From: Thiosocius teredinicola
GTDB lineage: Bacteria > Pseudomonadota > Gammaproteobacteria > Chromatiales > Chromatiaceae
Direction of reading: 5' to 3'
Assembly: GCF_002009425.1 (NCBI RefSeq)
Contig: NZ_CP019936.1
Span: 3,645,297-3,709,296, forward strand
DNA length: 64,000 bases
Shown here: positions 37,341-47,182 of the stretch, piece by piece
Position numbering within the stretch: the first letter of the stretch is position 1
How the letters are laid out: every line of letters begins with the position of its first letter
The notes under the pieces: generated by a model
Seen by the model: only the letters and a program-made list of their open reading frames with translations
The model's database searches: none
Told to the model about the DNA's origin: nothing
Translations under genes and position numbers: made by a program

Positions 37341-39492
37341 ATGAGCAACGACAAACCCGGCAAGTACATCCTACTGATCAGCATCCACGGGTTGATCCGC
37401 AGCAACAATCTGGAGCTCGGGCGCGACGCCGACACCGGTGGGCAAACCAAATACGTCGTCGACCTGGCGCGCGCACTCGCCGAACGCGATGAGGTCGACC
37501 AAGTCGATCTGATCACTCGCCGCGTCGTCGACAAACACATCAGCGACGACTATGCGCAGCCCATCGAACGACTCACCGACAAGGCACGCATCGTGCGGAT
37601 CGAAGCCGGTCCGATCAATACATCCCGAAAGAGCAGCTCTGGGATCATCTCGACAGCTTCATGGACAACCTGGTGAACTGGCTGAACGAGGAAGACCGCG
37701 CACCCCGATATCGTTCACAGTCACTACGCCGATGCCGGCTACGTCGGCGTACGCCTGGCGCACCTGTTCGCCACGCGCTGGTGCATACCGGCCACTCGCT
37801 TGGACGCGACAAGCGCAAACGCCTGCTCGCCCGCGGCCTGACGCGCGAAGCGATCGAGCGCACCTACAACATCGGCCGGCGCATCGATGCCGAAGAAGAG
37901 ATTCTGGCCAACGCCGACCTGGTGATCACCAGCACGCACAACGAGATCGAAGAACAGTACGGTCTGTACAACTACTACGATGCAGACCGCATGGCGGTGG
38001 TACCGCCGGGAACCGATCTCAAGCAGTTTCATCCACCCGATAGCAAAGAAGACATCGCCTTCCGCAAACAGGTCGACCGTTTTCTGCGCAATCCCGACAA
38101 GCCGCTGGTACTGGCATTGTCGCGCCCTGACGAACGCAAGAACATCCTGACGCTGATCGAGGCCTTCGGCGAATCGTCAGCGCTGCAGCAGGCAGCAAAC
38201 CTGTTGATCGTCGCCGGCAACCGCGACGATATCCGCGACATGGATACCGGCGCCCAGGGCGTGCTGACAAACATCCTGTTGTTGATCGATTCCTATGACC
38301 TGTACGGGCGCGTCGCGCTGCCCAAGAGCCACCGTGCCGACGAGGTCCCGCAGATCTACCGCATGGTCGCGGCAGGCAAAGGTATCTTCATCAACCCCGC
38401 GCTGACCGAACCCTTTGGATTGACGCTGCTGGAAGCAGCCGCCAGCGGACTGCCGATTGTCGCCACCGAAAACGGCGGCCCGGTCGATATCATTGCCAAT
38501 TGTCACAACGGTGAACTGATCGACCCGTTGGACAAGGAGGCCATCACCCGCAAACTGCTCAAGCTACTGCGCAATGAGCAGCAATGGTCGGTGGCATCGC
38601 GCAACGTATCGAGGGTGTACGCAAGCATTATTCGTGGCAGGCACATGCGCAGAACTACATGGCGCAACTCGCCGCCCTGCGACCAAGTATCAGCCGCTGC
38701 CGCGCGAAGAAAAACCGCCGCGCGCGCTGCGCTATCGCGACCGTGCGATCTTCACCCGATCTCGATCAGAACCTGATCGGCGAACCCGGCGACGTTGAAG
38801 TTGCTGGTCGAGGCGTTGCGCGAAAATCGCAAGTGCGTCACCTTCGGCATCGCGACCGGGCGCCGCATCGATGCCGCGTTGGCGCTGATGAAGAAGCAAG
38901 GCATCCCGACACCCGATGTGTTGATCAGCAGCCTGGGCACGCGCATTCACTACGGCCAGGCACTGACGGTCGACGACTACTGGGCCGACCACATCGATCA
39001 CCACTGGGACCCGAAACCGATCTGGCGCATGATTAGCGAGTTGCCTGGTTTGAAACGCCAGCCGAAGAACGAACAGACGGCGTGGAAGCTGTCGTTCTAC
39101 TACGATCCCACAAACGCGCCATCCGGTCGACGAGATCATCCGCGCTGATCCGGCAGAAGAACTCACCGCGAACGTGTTCTGCTCGTTCGGTCAGTTCCTC
39201 GACATCGTGCCGGCGGCGCGCGTCGAAAGGCCAGGCGTTGCGTTATGTATCTCAGCGTCTCGACATACCCATGGAGCAGATCCTCGCCGCCGGCGGCTCG
39301 GGCGCCGACGAAGACATGATGCGCGGCAACACGCTGGCGGTCGTGGTCGCCAACCGGCATCACGAGGAACTGTCGCAGTTGGTCGACCAGGAGAGTATCT
39401 ATTTCGCTGCGCGTCCGCATGCGGGCGGCATCCTTGAAGCCATCGATCATTACGATTTCTTCAATACCTGCGAGATACCGCACGACTCATGA
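37341..39492 (+). pseudogene. sps: Sucrose-phosphate synthase, frame broken by about nine single-base indels
   Basis: Joined across frames, this encodes a ~717-residue SPS. The GT-B glycosyltransferase part has GRDADTGGQTKYVVDLARAL, VHTGHSLGRDKRKRLL, ALSRPDERKNILTLIEAF and NPALTEPFGLTLLEAAASG; a C-terminal HAD-like domain follows (DLDQNLIGEP, TFGIATGRR, AAGGSGADEDMM). SPS joins UDP- or ADP-glucose to fructose-6-phosphate. Frame changes are needed near 37613, 37704, 37775, 38606, 38683, 38756, 38793, 39125 and 39214; all are +1 or -1. Motifs between them are well preserved, and the flanking genes are intact. Base-calling or assembly error is therefore as likely as true inactivation. It is the first gene of sps-spp-fruK-ams and overlaps spp by 4 bases. 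Confidence 0.9.
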
Positions 39493-40352
39493 CCGGGCGC
39501 CTGCTGATCTGCACCGATTTGGACCGAACATTGATACCCAATGGGCCACAGTCCGAATCGGCGGGCGCACGCAAGCACTTCGCAATGCTGGCGCAGCGGC
39601 CCGAGGTCACGATCGCATACGTCACCGGTCGGCATCGCGCACTCGTCGAGCAGGCGATCGGCAACTACCTGCTGCCCGTGCCCGACTTCGTGGTCGGCGA
39701 CGTCGGCACGACAATCTATCACGTCGGCCCAGAGAAGGAATGGGTGCGACAGACCACTTGGGAACAACAGATTGCCCAGGATTGGGGCGGACGCACCCGC
39801 ATGGACATCAAATCGCTGCTAAGCGGGCTTCCCGCGCTACGACTGCAGGAATCCGCCAAGCAGAACGATTACAAGCTAAGCTATTACGTACCTTTGCACA
39901 GCGACCGCAATACGCTATCCGCCATGATCGATGCCCGCCTGAAGGCCAGTGATGTGAAAGCGCGCCTGATCTGGAGCGTCGACGAACCCGACGGCATCGG
40001 CCTGCTCGATGTACTACCGCAACGCGCCTCGAAATATCACGCGATCGAGGCCTTGATGTGCATGCACGACTTCAGCCAAGACAACACCGTGTTTTGCGGC
40101 GACAGCGGCAACGACATCGAAGTGCTGGCGAGCGCCATTCCGTCGGTGCTCGTCGCGAACAGCCAGGCCGATGTGCGACAACTGGCACGACAGCTGGCCG
40201 AAGATGGTGGCACGTCGGACCGCTTGTACATCGCTGAAGGCGGCTTTCAAGGCATGAACGGAAACTACAGTGCCGGTATGCTCGAAGGCATTGCGCACTA
40301 TCACCCCGAGGCCGTCGCGTGGATGGCGTTCGACGAGGAGCCGTCTGCGTGA
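39489..40352 (+). CDS. spp: Sucrose-6-phosphate phosphatase (HAD superfamily)
   Basis: The 287-residue protein has HAD motif I CTDLDRTLIP, TGRHRALVEQAI, the Lys-containing KQNDYKLSYYVPL cap segment, and motif IV FCGDSGNDIEVLA with the Mg-binding Asp residues. It removes phosphate from sucrose-6-phosphate, the second step of sucrose synthesis. The ATG overlaps the sps stop codon by 4 bases, and its own stop overlaps the GTG of fruK by 4 bases, so translation of all three is coupled. Confidence 0.9.
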   Translation: MTGRLLICTDLDRTLIPNGPQSESAGARKHFAMLAQRPEVTIAYVTGRHRALVEQAIGNYLLPVPDFVVGDVGTTIYHVGPEKEWVRQTTWEQQIAQDWGGRTRMDIKSLLSGLPALRLQESAKQNDYKLSYYVPLHSDRNTLSAMIDARLKASDVKARLIWSVDEPDGIGLLDVLPQRASKYHAIEALMCMHDFSQDNTVFCGDSGNDIEVLASAIPSVLVANSQADVRQLARQLAEDGGTSDRLYIAEGGFQGMNGNYSAGMLEGIAHYHPEAVAWMAFDEEPSA

Positions 40353-41209
40353 AACAGAAGCTGTGCATTTTCGGTGAGGTATTGTTCGACCATTTCCCCG
40401 ACGGCAACAGCGTACTGGGCGGCGCCCCATTCAATGTCGCGTGGCATCTGCAGGCCTTCGGCTGTGCACCGCTGTTCATCAGTCGCGTGGGTGACGATGC
40501 AGAGGGTGAGTCGGTGCGTAGCGCGATGCAGCGCTGGGGCATGGACACGAGCGGCTTACAGACGGATGCAACCCTGCCGACCGGCAAGGTGGATGTGTCG
40601 CTGATCGGCGGCGAACCGAGTTATGACATCGTCAACCCCTGCGCCTACGATGCGATCGAGAAACCGGAGATGGCAAAAGGCTGTCGCTGGCTGTATCACG
40701 GCAGCCTGGCGTTGCGTGAGCCGGCGTCGATGCGCGCACTCAAGCACATCACCGATGAACACCCGGGCACCGTGTTTCTCGACGTCAACCTGCGCCCGCC
40801 GTGGTGGCAACGCGAGAAAGTGCTGTCGCTGGTCGGCCGCGCCGACTGGGTGAAGCTCAACGGCGACGAGCTCGACGAACTGGCACCCGGCACGTCGGCG
40901 AGCGATTTCCTCGATCAGCAGGGATTGCGCGGACTGCTCGTCACGCATGGCGCGAAAGGCGCCGAGGTGCTGACCGCCGCAGGCGAGAGCTTTACCGTTG
41001 AGCCCGAACGCGCCGACCATGTCGTTGACACGGTCGGCGCCGGCGATGCCTTCGCCTCGGTGATGATCCTGGGACTGGTGCGCGGATGGCATCTGACCGA
41101 TACCCTCAAACGCGCTCAAACGTTCGCGTCCAGGATCGTCGGCAACCGGGGCGCCACGGTCGATGACCCGGCGTTCTATGCACCGCTCATCAAAGACTGG
41201 AACCTCTAA
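40349..41209 (+). CDS. fruK: PfkB-family fructokinase
   Basis: The 286-residue protein (from GTG 40349) has the PfkB signatures: FGEVLFDHFP, GGAPFNVAWHLQAFG, and the ATP/catalytic motif DTVGAGDAFASVMILG with the base Asp. In methanotroph sucrose operons of the same gene order the equivalent enzyme phosphorylates the fructose released by amylosucrase; that role is inferred from position. The upstream extension to 40319 overlaps spp and is not family-like. Confidence 0.88.
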   Translation: MKQKLCIFGEVLFDHFPDGNSVLGGAPFNVAWHLQAFGCAPLFISRVGDDAEGESVRSAMQRWGMDTSGLQTDATLPTGKVDVSLIGGEPSYDIVNPCAYDAIEKPEMAKGCRWLYHGSLALREPASMRALKHITDEHPGTVFLDVNLRPPWWQREKVLSLVGRADWVKLNGDELDELAPGTSASDFLDQQGLRGLLVTHGAKGAEVLTAAGESFTVEPERADHVVDTVGAGDAFASVMILGLVRGWHLTDTLKRAQTFASRIVGNRGATVDDPAFYAPLIKDWNL

Positions 41210-41226
41210 GACAACAAGAAGCAGTT

Positions 41227-43191
41227 ATGTACGAACAGGTCTCGCATTCTCTTCTCAACGATATCCTCGATGAGCTGAAACCGGACATTCGCAAACGCGA
41301 TCTGCGGCACTTCTATACGCGGCTCGGTGCCAACTTCTATGCAATCTATTCGCTGTTCCATCACCTCTATGGCCAGCGTGATGATTTCAAACAGCAGATG
41401 CTGCGCCTGGTCGAGGTCATGGCCGTGCAGTACACCAAACGCAACACCGACCTCAAACGACTGGATGTCGAACGCGAAAACGACCACGAATGGTTCCTCA
41501 ACCAGCAGTGGGTCGGCATGGCGCTGTACACCGACGGTTTCGCCGGCAACCTCAAGGGCGTGCAGTCGCACCTGCCCTACATCCAAGAACTCGGCGTCAA
41601 CATGATGCATTTGATGCCGATGCTCGAATGCCCGGCCGGTGCGAGTGACGGCGGTTACGCGGTGAGCAATTTTCGCGATATCGACGAGCGAGTGGGCACG
41701 CTCGAAGAGCTGCGTGATCTCGCCAAGGACATGCGCCGACGCAACATCCTGTTGACCCTCGATGTCGTCGTGAACCATACCTCCGACGAGCATGCCTGGG
41801 CGCAGAAGGCGCGCGAGGGCGAGAAGAAGTTTCAGGACTACTACTACGTCTTCGACAACCGCGACATTCCGGATATGTTCGAAGAGACCATGCCCGAGGT
41901 GTTTCCGGAAACCTCACCCGGCAATTTCACCTTCGACGAGACGATGAACAAGTGGGTGATGACGGTCTTCAATTCATACCAGTGGGATCTGAACTACAGC
42001 AATCCCGCGGTATTCATCGAGATGCTCGACATCATCCTGTTCTGGGCGAACCAGGGCGCGGATATCGTGCGCCTCGATGCCGTTGCCTTTTTGTGGAAGA
42101 AGATCGGCACCACCAGCCAGAACGAACGCGAGGCGCACCTGATCCTGCAACTGATGAAGGACTGTAGCCAGGTGACGGCACCGGGCGTGTTGTTCATCGC
42201 CGAGGCGATCGTCGCACCGGTCGAGATCATCAAATACTTCGGTGAAGACGCCGTCATCGCCAAGGAATGCGAGATCGCCTACAACGCGACCTACATGGCG
42301 CTGCTGTGGGAAGCGGTTGCGACCAAGAACGCCAAACTGCTCAACCAGAGCATTCTGAGCCTGCCGAACAAGCTCGACCGCGCCACCTGGCTGAACTATG
42401 TGCGATGCCACGACGACATCGGTTTGGGCTTCGACGACGCCGACATCGCCAAGGTCGGTTACGACCCCTACTCGCACCGCCGCTTTCTGGTCGACTATTT
42501 CACCGGCGCCTACGATACCTCGCCGGCGCGCGGCCAGCCGTTCGGGCGTAACGAAAAGACCGGCGACGCCCGCATCTCGGGCGCACTGGCCTCACTCGTG
42601 GGTCTGGAAGCGGCGTTGGAGAGCAACGACCACGAAGCCGTCGACCAGAGCGTCAACCAGATTCTGCTGTTGCACAGCATGATCATGTCGTTCGGCGGCA
42701 TCCCATTGCTGTATTACGGCGACGAGATCGGCACGTTGAACGACTGCACCTTCCTGCAGGACGAGAACAAGGCGCACGACAACCGCTGGATGCATCGCCC
42801 GAAGATCGACTGGAGCAAGGCCGAGCTGCGTCAGCAGCACGGCACGGTCGAACAACGCATCTACGATGGCCTGAAGAAGATGATCGCGGTGCGCAAGAGC
42901 ACACCGGCCTTTGCCGACTACAACAACCGCACGCTGATCGAATCGGAGAACCCGCACCTGTTCGTGTTCATCCGCAACAACCCGTTCATGCAGAACGATA
43001 ACGTGCTCGTGGTGGCAAACTTCGACAGCTTCCCGCAGTCGTTGACGCTCAGCGACCTGGCCAACCGGGGGCATTTCGCGTTCGGACAGCTACGCGACCT
43101 CTACTCGGGCGAGTCGCCTCAGCAGTTCAACGATCAGTTGGTGGTTCCGGCCTATCGTTTCTACTGGCTGACCGACCGAACGGCGTACTGA
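41227..43191 (+). CDS. ams: Amylosucrase (GH13)
   Basis: The 654-residue protein is a GH13 alpha-amylase-fold enzyme with a helical N-terminal domain (residues ~1-90) typical of amylosucrases. Catalytic elements are present: DVVVNHTSDEH (region I), DIVRLDAVAF (nucleophile Asp), LFIAEAI (acid/base Glu) and YVRCHDDIG. The last is the amylosucrase form of region IV. It transfers glucose from sucrose to a glucan chain and releases fructose, linking sucrose to glycogen-like storage. It starts 17 bases after fruK and ends the operon, meeting the carbonic anhydrase gene tail to tail with a 13-base gap. Confidence 0.92.
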   Translation: MYEQVSHSLLNDILDELKPDIRKRDLRHFYTRLGANFYAIYSLFHHLYGQRDDFKQQMLRLVEVMAVQYTKRNTDLKRLDVERENDHEWFLNQQWVGMALYTDGFAGNLKGVQSHLPYIQELGVNMMHLMPMLECPAGASDGGYAVSNFRDIDERVGTLEELRDLAKDMRRRNILLTLDVVVNHTSDEHAWAQKAREGEKKFQDYYYVFDNRDIPDMFEETMPEVFPETSPGNFTFDETMNKWVMTVFNSYQWDLNYSNPAVFIEMLDIILFWANQGADIVRLDAVAFLWKKIGTTSQNEREAHLILQLMKDCSQVTAPGVLFIAEAIVAPVEIIKYFGEDAVIAKECEIAYNATYMALLWEAVATKNAKLLNQSILSLPNKLDRATWLNYVRCHDDIGLGFDDADIAKVGYDPYSHRRFLVDYFTGAYDTSPARGQPFGRNEKTGDARISGALASLVGLEAALESNDHEAVDQSVNQILLLHSMIMSFGGIPLLYYGDEIGTLNDCTFLQDENKAHDNRWMHRPKIDWSKAELRQQHGTVEQRIYDGLKKMIAVRKSTPAFADYNNRTLIESENPHLFVFIRNNPFMQNDNVLVVANFDSFPQSLTLSDLANRGHFAFGQLRDLYSGESPQQFNDQLVVPAYRFYWLTDRTAY

Positions 43192-43204
43192 AGCGACTGC
43201 CTGC

Positions 43205-43834
43205 TTAGCCGGAATCGGGCATACCGTCGAAGAAGTCGACGATACCGGTCTCAAGCGAGTACTCGGCGCCCACCACCAGCAGTTCATCGTGATCGATCAG
43301 CGATTCGAGGATCTCGGAGCCATGACGCAGGTTGTTGGCTGCGACGCGCACGTTTGCCCGCACCGCCTGCTCGGTCAGCTCCTGCTTGTTGTTGCGCAAT
43401 TCGGTCGCCAGCAGCCCCTCGACTGAAGGGCGAATGCGGTCGACGATCGAGCGCAGATTGCGCGATTGCGACTCGGTCGGTCGCTGCAGCTCTTCGAGCG
43501 TCGCCTGAACGGCGCCGCAGCGCGTGTGGCCCATGACGACGACCAGGCGGGTACCGAATTTCTCGGCCGCGAATTCGACACTACCGATCTGCGAAGGCGC
43601 CACGACATTGCCCGCCACGCGGATAACGAAGAGATCACCCAGACCCTGGTCGAAAATGATCTCGACCGGCACACGCGAATCGGAACAGCCGATGATTACG
43701 GCAAACGGTGTCTGACCTGCCAACAAAGCATCACGACGCGTGAGCATCTGCAGATTGTCGAGACTGCGATCACCGGAAGCGAATCGCTGATTGCCCTCGC
43801 GCAGCCGTTGCAGGGCCTCCAGTGGTGGAATCAT
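43205..43834 (-). CDS. Beta-class carbonic anhydrase
   Basis: The 209-residue protein has the zinc ligands of beta-class enzymes: VIIGCSDSRVPVEIIFDQG (Cys and the Asp-Arg dyad) and VMGHTRCGAVQATL (His and Cys). No signal peptide is visible, so it works in the cytoplasm, interconverting CO2 and bicarbonate. That fits an autotroph, though no carboxylase or carboxysome gene is in the window. It is convergent with ams and transcribed alone. Confidence 0.94.
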   Translation of the reverse strand: MIPPLEALQRLREGNQRFASGDRSLDNLQMLTRRDALLAGQTPFAVIIGCSDSRVPVEIIFDQGLGDLFVIRVAGNVVAPSQIGSVEFAAEKFGTRLVVVMGHTRCGAVQATLEELQRPTESQSRNLRSIVDRIRPSVEGLLATELRNNKQELTEQAVRANVRVAANNLRHGSEILESLIDHDELLVVGAEYSLETGIVDFFDGMPDSG

Positions 43835-44287
43835 CGGTCGACCGCCTTGCCGCTGGCATCGCCTGTGACTGCTAACAAATGCTTACGCCGTACTACCCTC
43901 TGCAAAGCCCTGTCCACCCTCTGAAAGTGTGGCGCAACCTTGACGGATTTAGAGGCGTATCGTCAATTGTCTTGGTCAATACAGACAGGCGAAAAGCGCA
44001 AAGCCGCGAGGCAGCAGCAGGCCACGGAGTGCGAGGGCGCCTCGTCTAGTCCGTGTTCAGGCGTTCAGGCTGCGCCGACCTCCTAGACGCAATATTGTCC
44101 AGATTTTCAGGTCTCATGTCCTGATTTATGCGCACTTTCGGCCAAACCGTCCAATTTTTGACCTGTTTTTATCCCGGACCGTCTTCTAGACTCGGATAAC
44201 AATGATGAACTGGTGACCGTCCATGCCCACACGTCGATTGCAGACAGCTACGCCGTGGGCGGAGACGACCGATAGTCGGGAGCTAAC
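43835..44287. other. Intergenic region, no gene found
   Basis: These 453 bases separate the divergent carbonic anhydrase and NDUFA9-like genes. I see a 7-bp inverted repeat (CGTCTAG near 44043 and CTAGACG near 44085), two T-rich stretches and a TTGACC at 44158-44163 without a convincing -10. Promoters for both genes must be here but are not clear. Confidence 0.5.
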
Positions 44288-45247
44288 ATGCGAGTAGCGA
44301 TTTTTGGTGGAACGGGATTTGTCGGTGGCTACCTGGTCGATGCACTTGTCAGTGCCGGCGTGAAACCCATTGTCATGGTACGCCCTGGCAGCGAACACAA
44401 AATGCGCCACCCAGAGCGTTGCCAATTGGTTTCCGGAGACATCAGCGACAACGCTGCCATGTTGCAGATGCTCGATGGCGCCGATGCGGTGATCTATAAC
44501 ATCGGCATTCTGCGCGAGTTCCCCAAGCGCGGTATCACGTTCGACCAGCTTCACGAGAAGGCGGCAATCCGTGTTATCGACGCGGCGCGCTGGACCGGCG
44601 TGAACCGCTTCATACTGATGGGCGCCAATGGCGCAAAGGCGGACGGCACGCCGTATCAAATGACGAAGTACCGGGCCGAACAGTACCTGATGAAGACCCG
44701 GCTGGACTGAACGGTATTCAGCCCCTCCGTGATCTTCGGCGACCCGCGCGGCCGGATGGAGTTCGCCACGCAGTTGTTGCAGGACATCATCGAACCGCCG
44801 ATCCCCGCCCCGCTGTTCTACACCGGCATGCTACCCGGTGACGCAGACCCGATCAGACTGACGCCGGTGCACATCGACGACGTCGCCCAGGCATTTGCGC
44901 GCGCTCTGCGCGATCCTGCAACGTACGGCAAGAAACTATGCCTCGGCGGTGCCGCCGAGGTTACTTGGCGAGAAATACTGTCGACCATCGCCGACGTTGT
45001 GGGCAAGAGCAAACACAAGCTGCCTGTCCCGGCATTCGGCGTGTCGACAGCCGCGCGTCTGCTCGACCGCTTCGAATCTTTCCCGATCACCCACGACCAG
45101 CTGCAGATGCTGCTCGAAGGAAACACCTGCCCAACCGATGATCTGATCAGTCTTGGCATCACACCAAAGGCGTTCGGTGCACATGAACTCACTTACCTGC
45201 TGAAAAATCGGAAACTCGATGCCGGACTGCATGAGCGTGCGGCATAA
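44288..45247 (+). pseudogene. NAD(P)-binding NDUFA9-like epimerase, interrupted by one in-frame TGA
   Basis: Both halves are in the same frame: 44288-44710 and 44711-45247. Together they give a 319-residue atypical short-chain dehydrogenase with the Rossmann start VAIFGGTGFVGGYLVDAL and the later PSVIFGDPRGRMEFATQLLQ. The TGA at 44708-44710 lies in TRLD-stop-TVFSPSVIFG, where related proteins have Trp (TGG). A single base change, real or a sequencing error, explains it. Related proteins act near NADH dehydrogenase or in sugar-nucleotide chemistry; no role is assigned. The first ATG is at 44288. Confidence 0.85.
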
Positions 45248-45448
45248 CCTTGCATCGACTCATTTCACGCGCTGCGCGAACTACCATCGCGCGTCTACAC
45301 GGCGTTCGTCGAACCCGAGTGCGGAGAGCGACCCGGTGAAAGCGCGCAACCTGAACGGCTGACACGCACGCAGCAAGAACGGGTTCCCCCTGCTCCACCG
45401 CCGGGGTAGTCTTGGTGGCATGTCTCTGCCACTTACCATGCCGGCCTG

Positions 45449-46216
45449 ATGCCGCCCACACCGACATTGTTCGATGCCCATCTGCATATCATCGAACCGG
45501 GCTTTCCTCTAACCGAGAACAACGGCTTTCTGCCACAGCCTTTCACCTGTCACGACTACATCACGCGGATGGCTGCGAGCCATGTCGTCGGTGGCGCCGT
45601 AGTGTCGGGGTCATTTCAAGGCTTCGATCAGAGTTACCTGCTGCACGCATTGAAGAGGCTCGGCCGCGGCTACGTCGGCGTCACCCAAGTGCCCGCATCG
45701 ATTGCCGACGACGACATTGTCGAGCTGCACGCCGCTGGGGTTCGGGCAGTGCGCTTCAACCTGAAACGGGGCGGCTCAGAAGACATCACCCATCTGGACA
45801 GCCTTTCCCGCAGGGTATTCGAACTCGCAGGTTGGCATACCGAGCTGTATGTCGACGCACACGACCTGGTCGATATGCTGCCAACGATCGGCAAACTGCC
45901 GGCGATCAGTATCGACCACCTGGGACTTTCCAGCGACGGACTACCGCATCTGTTAAGGCTCGCTGAGCAAGGCGCAAAGGTCAAAGCGACAGGTTTCGGC
46001 AGAGTCGATTTCGACGTGGCAAGCGCGCTGCGGCAACTGTACGCCGCGAACCCCGAATGCCTGATGTTCGGCACCGACCTACCGTCGACACGCGCACCGC
46101 GCGCCTACCAGGATGATGACCTGAACTTGATCATGGAGACGTTCGACGAAACGGCCGCAAACAAGATTCTGGTTGCTAACGCGTTGGCGCTGTATCGACC
46201 GGCGAGTCTCACATAG
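45449..46216 (+). CDS. Amidohydrolase-family TIM-barrel hydrolase
   Basis: The 255-residue protein has the metal-binding FDAHLHIIEPGF at the N-terminus (His-x-His), a central ISIDHLGLS with a further His, and FGTDLPSTR near the C-terminus with the catalytic Asp. These are the features of the amidohydrolase-2 group, which includes decarboxylases and lactone hydrolases such as the 2-pyrone-4,6-dicarboxylate lactonase type. The substrate cannot be named. It lies 201 bases downstream of the NDUFA9-like gene; that gap shows no gene. Confidence 0.85.
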   Translation: MPPTPTLFDAHLHIIEPGFPLTENNGFLPQPFTCHDYITRMAASHVVGGAVVSGSFQGFDQSYLLHALKRLGRGYVGVTQVPASIADDDIVELHAAGVRAVRFNLKRGGSEDITHLDSLSRRVFELAGWHTELYVDAHDLVDMLPTIGKLPAISIDHLGLSSDGLPHLLRLAEQGAKVKATGFGRVDFDVASALRQLYAANPECLMFGTDLPSTRAPRAYQDDDLNLIMETFDETAANKILVANALALYRPASLT

Positions 46217-46320
46217 GCTCGCTTTCTGATGAATGCCGGGCTCGCCGCTTCCTGGCGATGGGGTTCATTGGCCGTTTTCAATAGAATGGCACGGTCCGAT
46301 GGAACGACAGCCTTTGCTCT

Positions 46321-46698
46321 ATGATCGACAAACTTCAGAAGGTCGCCCGCACAATCCGCTTTCTACGCTGGCCCGCCGTGGTCGTCGGCGTTGGTTGCGT
46401 CGCCCTGTTCGTCTATACCCTGGTTACCTCGGCCTCTGCCGAAGGCGATCGCTACCTGATCCCGAGTATCGTCGGTCTATGCTGGGCATTGAGTACCTAC
46501 GCATTGATCACCGCCTTTCATCGGGTGCCTCCCAAGGCGGACTCATCAAGCAGACTGTTTCACCGCCTGCTCAGGGCACTGCACCGTGCATGGTATTGGT
46601 TGATTGCGTTGGTGTTCTTCGCCACGAGCATCGGCGTCATTGCGGTAACATGGCGGCTCGTTATCGTCTGGCTGGCTGACTTCGGTAACAACAGCTAG
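46321..46698 (+). CDS. Small membrane protein of unknown function
   Basis: The 125-residue protein has three predicted membrane helices: residues ~17-38 (WPAVVVGVGCVALFVYTLVT), ~48-66 and ~94-115 (WYWLIALVFFATSIGVIAVT). A basic, Ser-rich loop separates the second and third. I recognise no family. It follows the amidohydrolase by 104 bases. Confidence 0.6.
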   Translation: MIDKLQKVARTIRFLRWPAVVVGVGCVALFVYTLVTSASAEGDRYLIPSIVGLCWALSTYALITAFHRVPPKADSSSRLFHRLLRALHRAWYWLIALVFFATSIGVIAVTWRLVIVWLADFGNNS

Positions 46699-46752
46699 CG
46701 CCTTGCAGCAGCGTGATAACCGTTCGCCAGATTCACCCGTGGCCGAACTGAA

Positions 46753-47163
46753 TCAGCCCGTTGGGTTCGGCAGTCCCAGTTTCTGCATGACGCTGATCAG
46801 GCGGTGCAGATAGTCCGGATTGTCCTCATCGTCTGCCGGTGGCATGCGCAGGTTGCAGCACAAGGCTGGACTCACTGCACCGTCCAAGGTCTCCACCAGC
46901 ACTGCCTCGGCGATGTAGGCATCCAGACCGGCTCCCCAATACAGGCTCTCGATTTCAGGATACGTTAGCCGGTAGACCATCCCATACGCACTCGCATCAT
47001 CGTCACGCAACAGCGTGGCCATTTTGCCGACACGCAAGCGATAGCCAGCTACACGAGCCTTCTCCGGGTTGCGGGGTTCGACACCTTTATCACGCAAGAT
47101 ATCGGGATCCATGTACAAGCCGTAGAAGAATACGCGGTGCAGTCGATTCAGTGAGTTGTCCAT
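46753..47163 (-). CDS. Gamma-glutamylcyclotransferase-like protein
   Basis: The 136-residue protein begins RVFFYGLYMDPDILRDKG, matching the nucleotide-like YGxLM loop of the GGCT fold. It continues with VAGYRLRVGKMATLLRDDDAS and YGMVYRLTYPEIESLY, the usual second block. Members cyclise gamma-glutamyl compounds, though many are uncharacterised. The expected catalytic Glu cannot be placed with certainty. The frame extends to 47229, but ATG 47163 gives the family start. It is 19 bases downstream of the next exported-protein gene and may share its mRNA. Confidence 0.7.
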   Translation of the reverse strand: MDNSLNRLHRVFFYGLYMDPDILRDKGVEPRNPEKARVAGYRLRVGKMATLLRDDDASAYGMVYRLTYPEIESLYWGAGLDAYIAEAVLVETLDGAVSPALCCNLRMPPADDEDNPDYLHRLISVMQKLGLPNPTG

Positions 47164-47182
47164 AACAGGCCGGACAGCAGAA

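Noticed and set aside
37341..39492. Programmed ribosomal frameshifting in sps
   Set aside because: About nine shifts in both directions without slippery sequences or pseudoknots cannot be programmed frameshifting.
44708..44710. Selenocysteine reading of the TGA in the NDUFA9-like gene
   Set aside because: The position is Trp in related proteins, not Cys, and no SECIS-like hairpin follows.
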